Of a stretch of DNA of 64,000 bases, positions 62,420-64,000 are shown piece after piece. Source of the DNA: Bimastos eiseni. Taxonomy: Eukaryota; Annelida; Clitellata; Crassiclitellata; Lumbricidae. The DNA is taken from the NCBI GenBank assembly GCA_959347315.1, contig OY365811.1, positions 42,536,195 to 42,600,194 on the forward strand. Direction: 5' to 3'. Under the pieces are notes generated by a model that did not search any database, was not told the DNA's origin, and worked only from the letters and a program-made list of their open reading frames with translations. A program made the position numbers and the translations under genes. Position 1 is the stretch's first letter. Each line of letters begins with the position of its first letter.

Positions 62420-63557
62420 GAAACTTGTTATTGTGCCTCTTAAAGATCAGACACGGTCACGTTAGATCAAATCTGCAAGTCAATTAGTCGGTCAATCAAT
62501 CCATCTGTCTCGATACATGACTTCCCACAATGCCCTGTTGCTCCCAATGAAGCCTCCAGTAGCTTACTGTCCAGTAGCTCAATATCAGTACAAGATCCAG
62601 AATGTCCCTGTTCTTGTGCCTCTAAATATGTTTCACCCTCTCTGTCCATTTCTTTTTCATACCTATTGTATTCCTATTTCCTCGCTCTCTTCCTCCCCAT
62701 TAATTCAGGTTTTGTATATGACTATTCAAGCCAGTAACAAATCGTGTTTTGTGTTTGACTGTCTCCCCTTGTGTTTCTGCTTATTATGTTCAATGAGCTG
62801 CTGGTTATGTTGAAATATTACAGAGGAAAGTATTTTTTAAAACACGTCCCTGCCAATCGGATAAATTAAGTAGAATCGAATAGCAATCAATTTAAATCTC
62901 AAGTTTTGAATTACAACCGTTTTATTGATTCAGCATTGGGACATATCTTGATTTCTTCTCTGGTCAGGCACTGACTTTGTGACGCTGACCTACCTACCTT
63001 AGGGTGCTCTGCCTCCAGTAGAGGTGCTGTGCTCTGCCTCGCAAGGTCTTCCTCTTGTCACTTTCTCTCGGACCTCAACGATCCAGCATCGTGCTTTGTC
63101 AGTTGTGGGCCAAACTGCTTGGATCTTCTGCTCTTGCCCAGGAACACTCTACTCCATTTTTTTGTATTCCACCCTGGAATATGTCTTATTTGGTTAAACC
63201 AGGACCGCCTCTGTAAGCTTTTGTGCGGTGCTCTTCAAAAGATGGAATGTTAACTGGAAGTAAGCCAGAACGGGCAAATTTTCGTAAGATAGGCCTAGCG
63301 TTAAGGCGATTGCACTTCTCTACATTGGCGAATCCCCAACAAACAGAGTAGTCGTACAAGCAAGGTTAGTAGCTCGAGAAACATCAGACAGTCTTTGACC
63401 ATGGAGTCGTGGACAACTAAAACACGATGAAATGATGACACCCACAATTCCTATCCGGTGGACCCTCTACTTATCCAAAATTGACGAAATAGCACTCTGC
63501 CTCGTCTTAGTCTGATCCCTCTCAGGTTTCAGTCAGAATAAACATCTTCTAAGTATA
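60453..63557. other. Duplicate of 10743-13846
   Basis: No gene recognised. It contains the LINE C-terminal relic (~61215-61410) and the (TCAA)n run (~62381-62419). Confidence 0.5.
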
Positions 63558-64000
63558 CAGGGTGGGCCAAAAAAGTGCACACCTACGGGTTATTTGCTAA
63601 TATTTTGGCCAAAATATAAAATATTAAATGAATTTATAAACTCAAAGCCAGTTCATATTTGCATATAACTGCCAAAATTATTCAAAATGTTTCAAACAGA
63701 ACAAAAGTTATATCACTTTTAATGAGTGCATCCACCAATTTTTGATGGTCAAAAAAGATTTAACGCCGCAAAAAAGTTATAAAAGCGAATATACGAAGTC
63801 ACATTTCAAGTAGTTCTAATAAAATACACTTCATTATTATTATTATTGAGAAAAAAACTGGAAACAATCGCATATGGAGTCACCTTGACGTCATCTAGTA
63901 GGCTGTTGATTAAATTGGTGAATAAAATGTTTTGCGATTAATCATTTTATGATAGCATTTGTAACAAAATAAATATGGGCAAGGTGTCAATGACAGATAA
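63558..64000 (+). mobile_element. Tc1/mariner-type element 2, duplicate, cut by window end
   Basis: Begins CAGGGTGGGCCAAAAAAGT after TATA; only the 5' third is inside the window. Confidence 0.75.

Larger units (their letters stand above)
49585..64000 (+). repeat. Direct segmental duplication of ~97-14290 (>=14.4 kb)
   Basis: Colinear with the left end of the window. In the part matching 0.1-8.2 kb there are many indels and substitutions; from ~57960 onward only about ten differences are visible over ~6 kb against 8.25-14.29 kb. The copy continues past the window end. It could be a genuine tandem duplication or, in the near-identical part, an uncollapsed haplotype. Confidence 0.9.

Overview
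This is a eukaryotic, almost certainly metazoan, window. It is AT-rich, has long introns and TATA-type promoters, and is crowded with microsatellites, inverted-repeat elements, decayed Tc1/mariner copies and non-LTR retrotransposon tails. The palindrome GTAGGCCTAC recurs, and the overall texture suggests a marine invertebrate. I cannot name the species. I see no rRNA, tRNA, CRISPR array or bacterial-style operon. Most long open frames are low-complexity artefacts (poly-purine, TTA, CTA or CT tracts).

The real content is one tandem multigene family of small secreted cysteine-containing proteins, all on the + strand. I rebuilt the gene model by comparing copies. Exon 1 is a short 5' UTR exon just downstream of a TATA box. 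Exon 2 holds the end of the 5' UTR plus 21 codons of a signal peptide and ends at a conserved GTTAGT donor in phase 2. Exon 3 encodes the mature domain of about 140-155 residues. Copies: gene A (signal exon 790-894, mature exon 4869-5337; its promoter lies just left of the window); gene B (mature exon 20418-20844, no signal exon found); gene C (promoter 24.2 kb, signal exon 28960-29058, mature exon 31227-31686); a pseudogene remnant at 35.7-36.0 kb plus an orphan 3' flank at 34.7-35.1 kb; gene D (promoter 37.96 kb, signal exon 40627-40731, mature exon 42900-43332); gene E (promoter 48.09 kb, signal exon 50534-50638, mature exon 54791-55255, broken by a 1-bp deletion). Two further promoter-like copies at 17.6 and 23.2 kb have no obvious gene of their own.

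The array grew by segmental duplication. Bases ~97-14,290 are repeated in the same orientation at ~49,585-64,000 and the copy runs off the window. 18,343-21,215 is repeated at 40,848-43,705. 25,668-28,205 is repeated (with a deletion) at 38,341-40,566. 24,657-25,312 is repeated at 45,849-46,487. Uncollapsed haplotypes in an assembly could mimic part of this.

Three points stand out. First, paralogue pairs differ almost only by amino-acid-changing substitutions (B/D: 13 changed bases, none synonymous by my count) while their introns and 3' flanks are nearly identical, which is the pattern expected of positive diversifying selection. Second, the invariant residues (FYIG, C-x-R-Q, H-x-x-D, C-x-I-E-x-x-L-I, C-x-N, then a C-terminal GIVYLR) resemble the catalytic set of the GIY-YIG nuclease fold with the GIY strand moved to the C-terminus. 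This is a speculative but testable idea of a secreted, circularly permuted GIY-YIG-like family. Third, promoters of C, D and E carry tandem p53-family-like decamers at a fixed place upstream of the TATA box.
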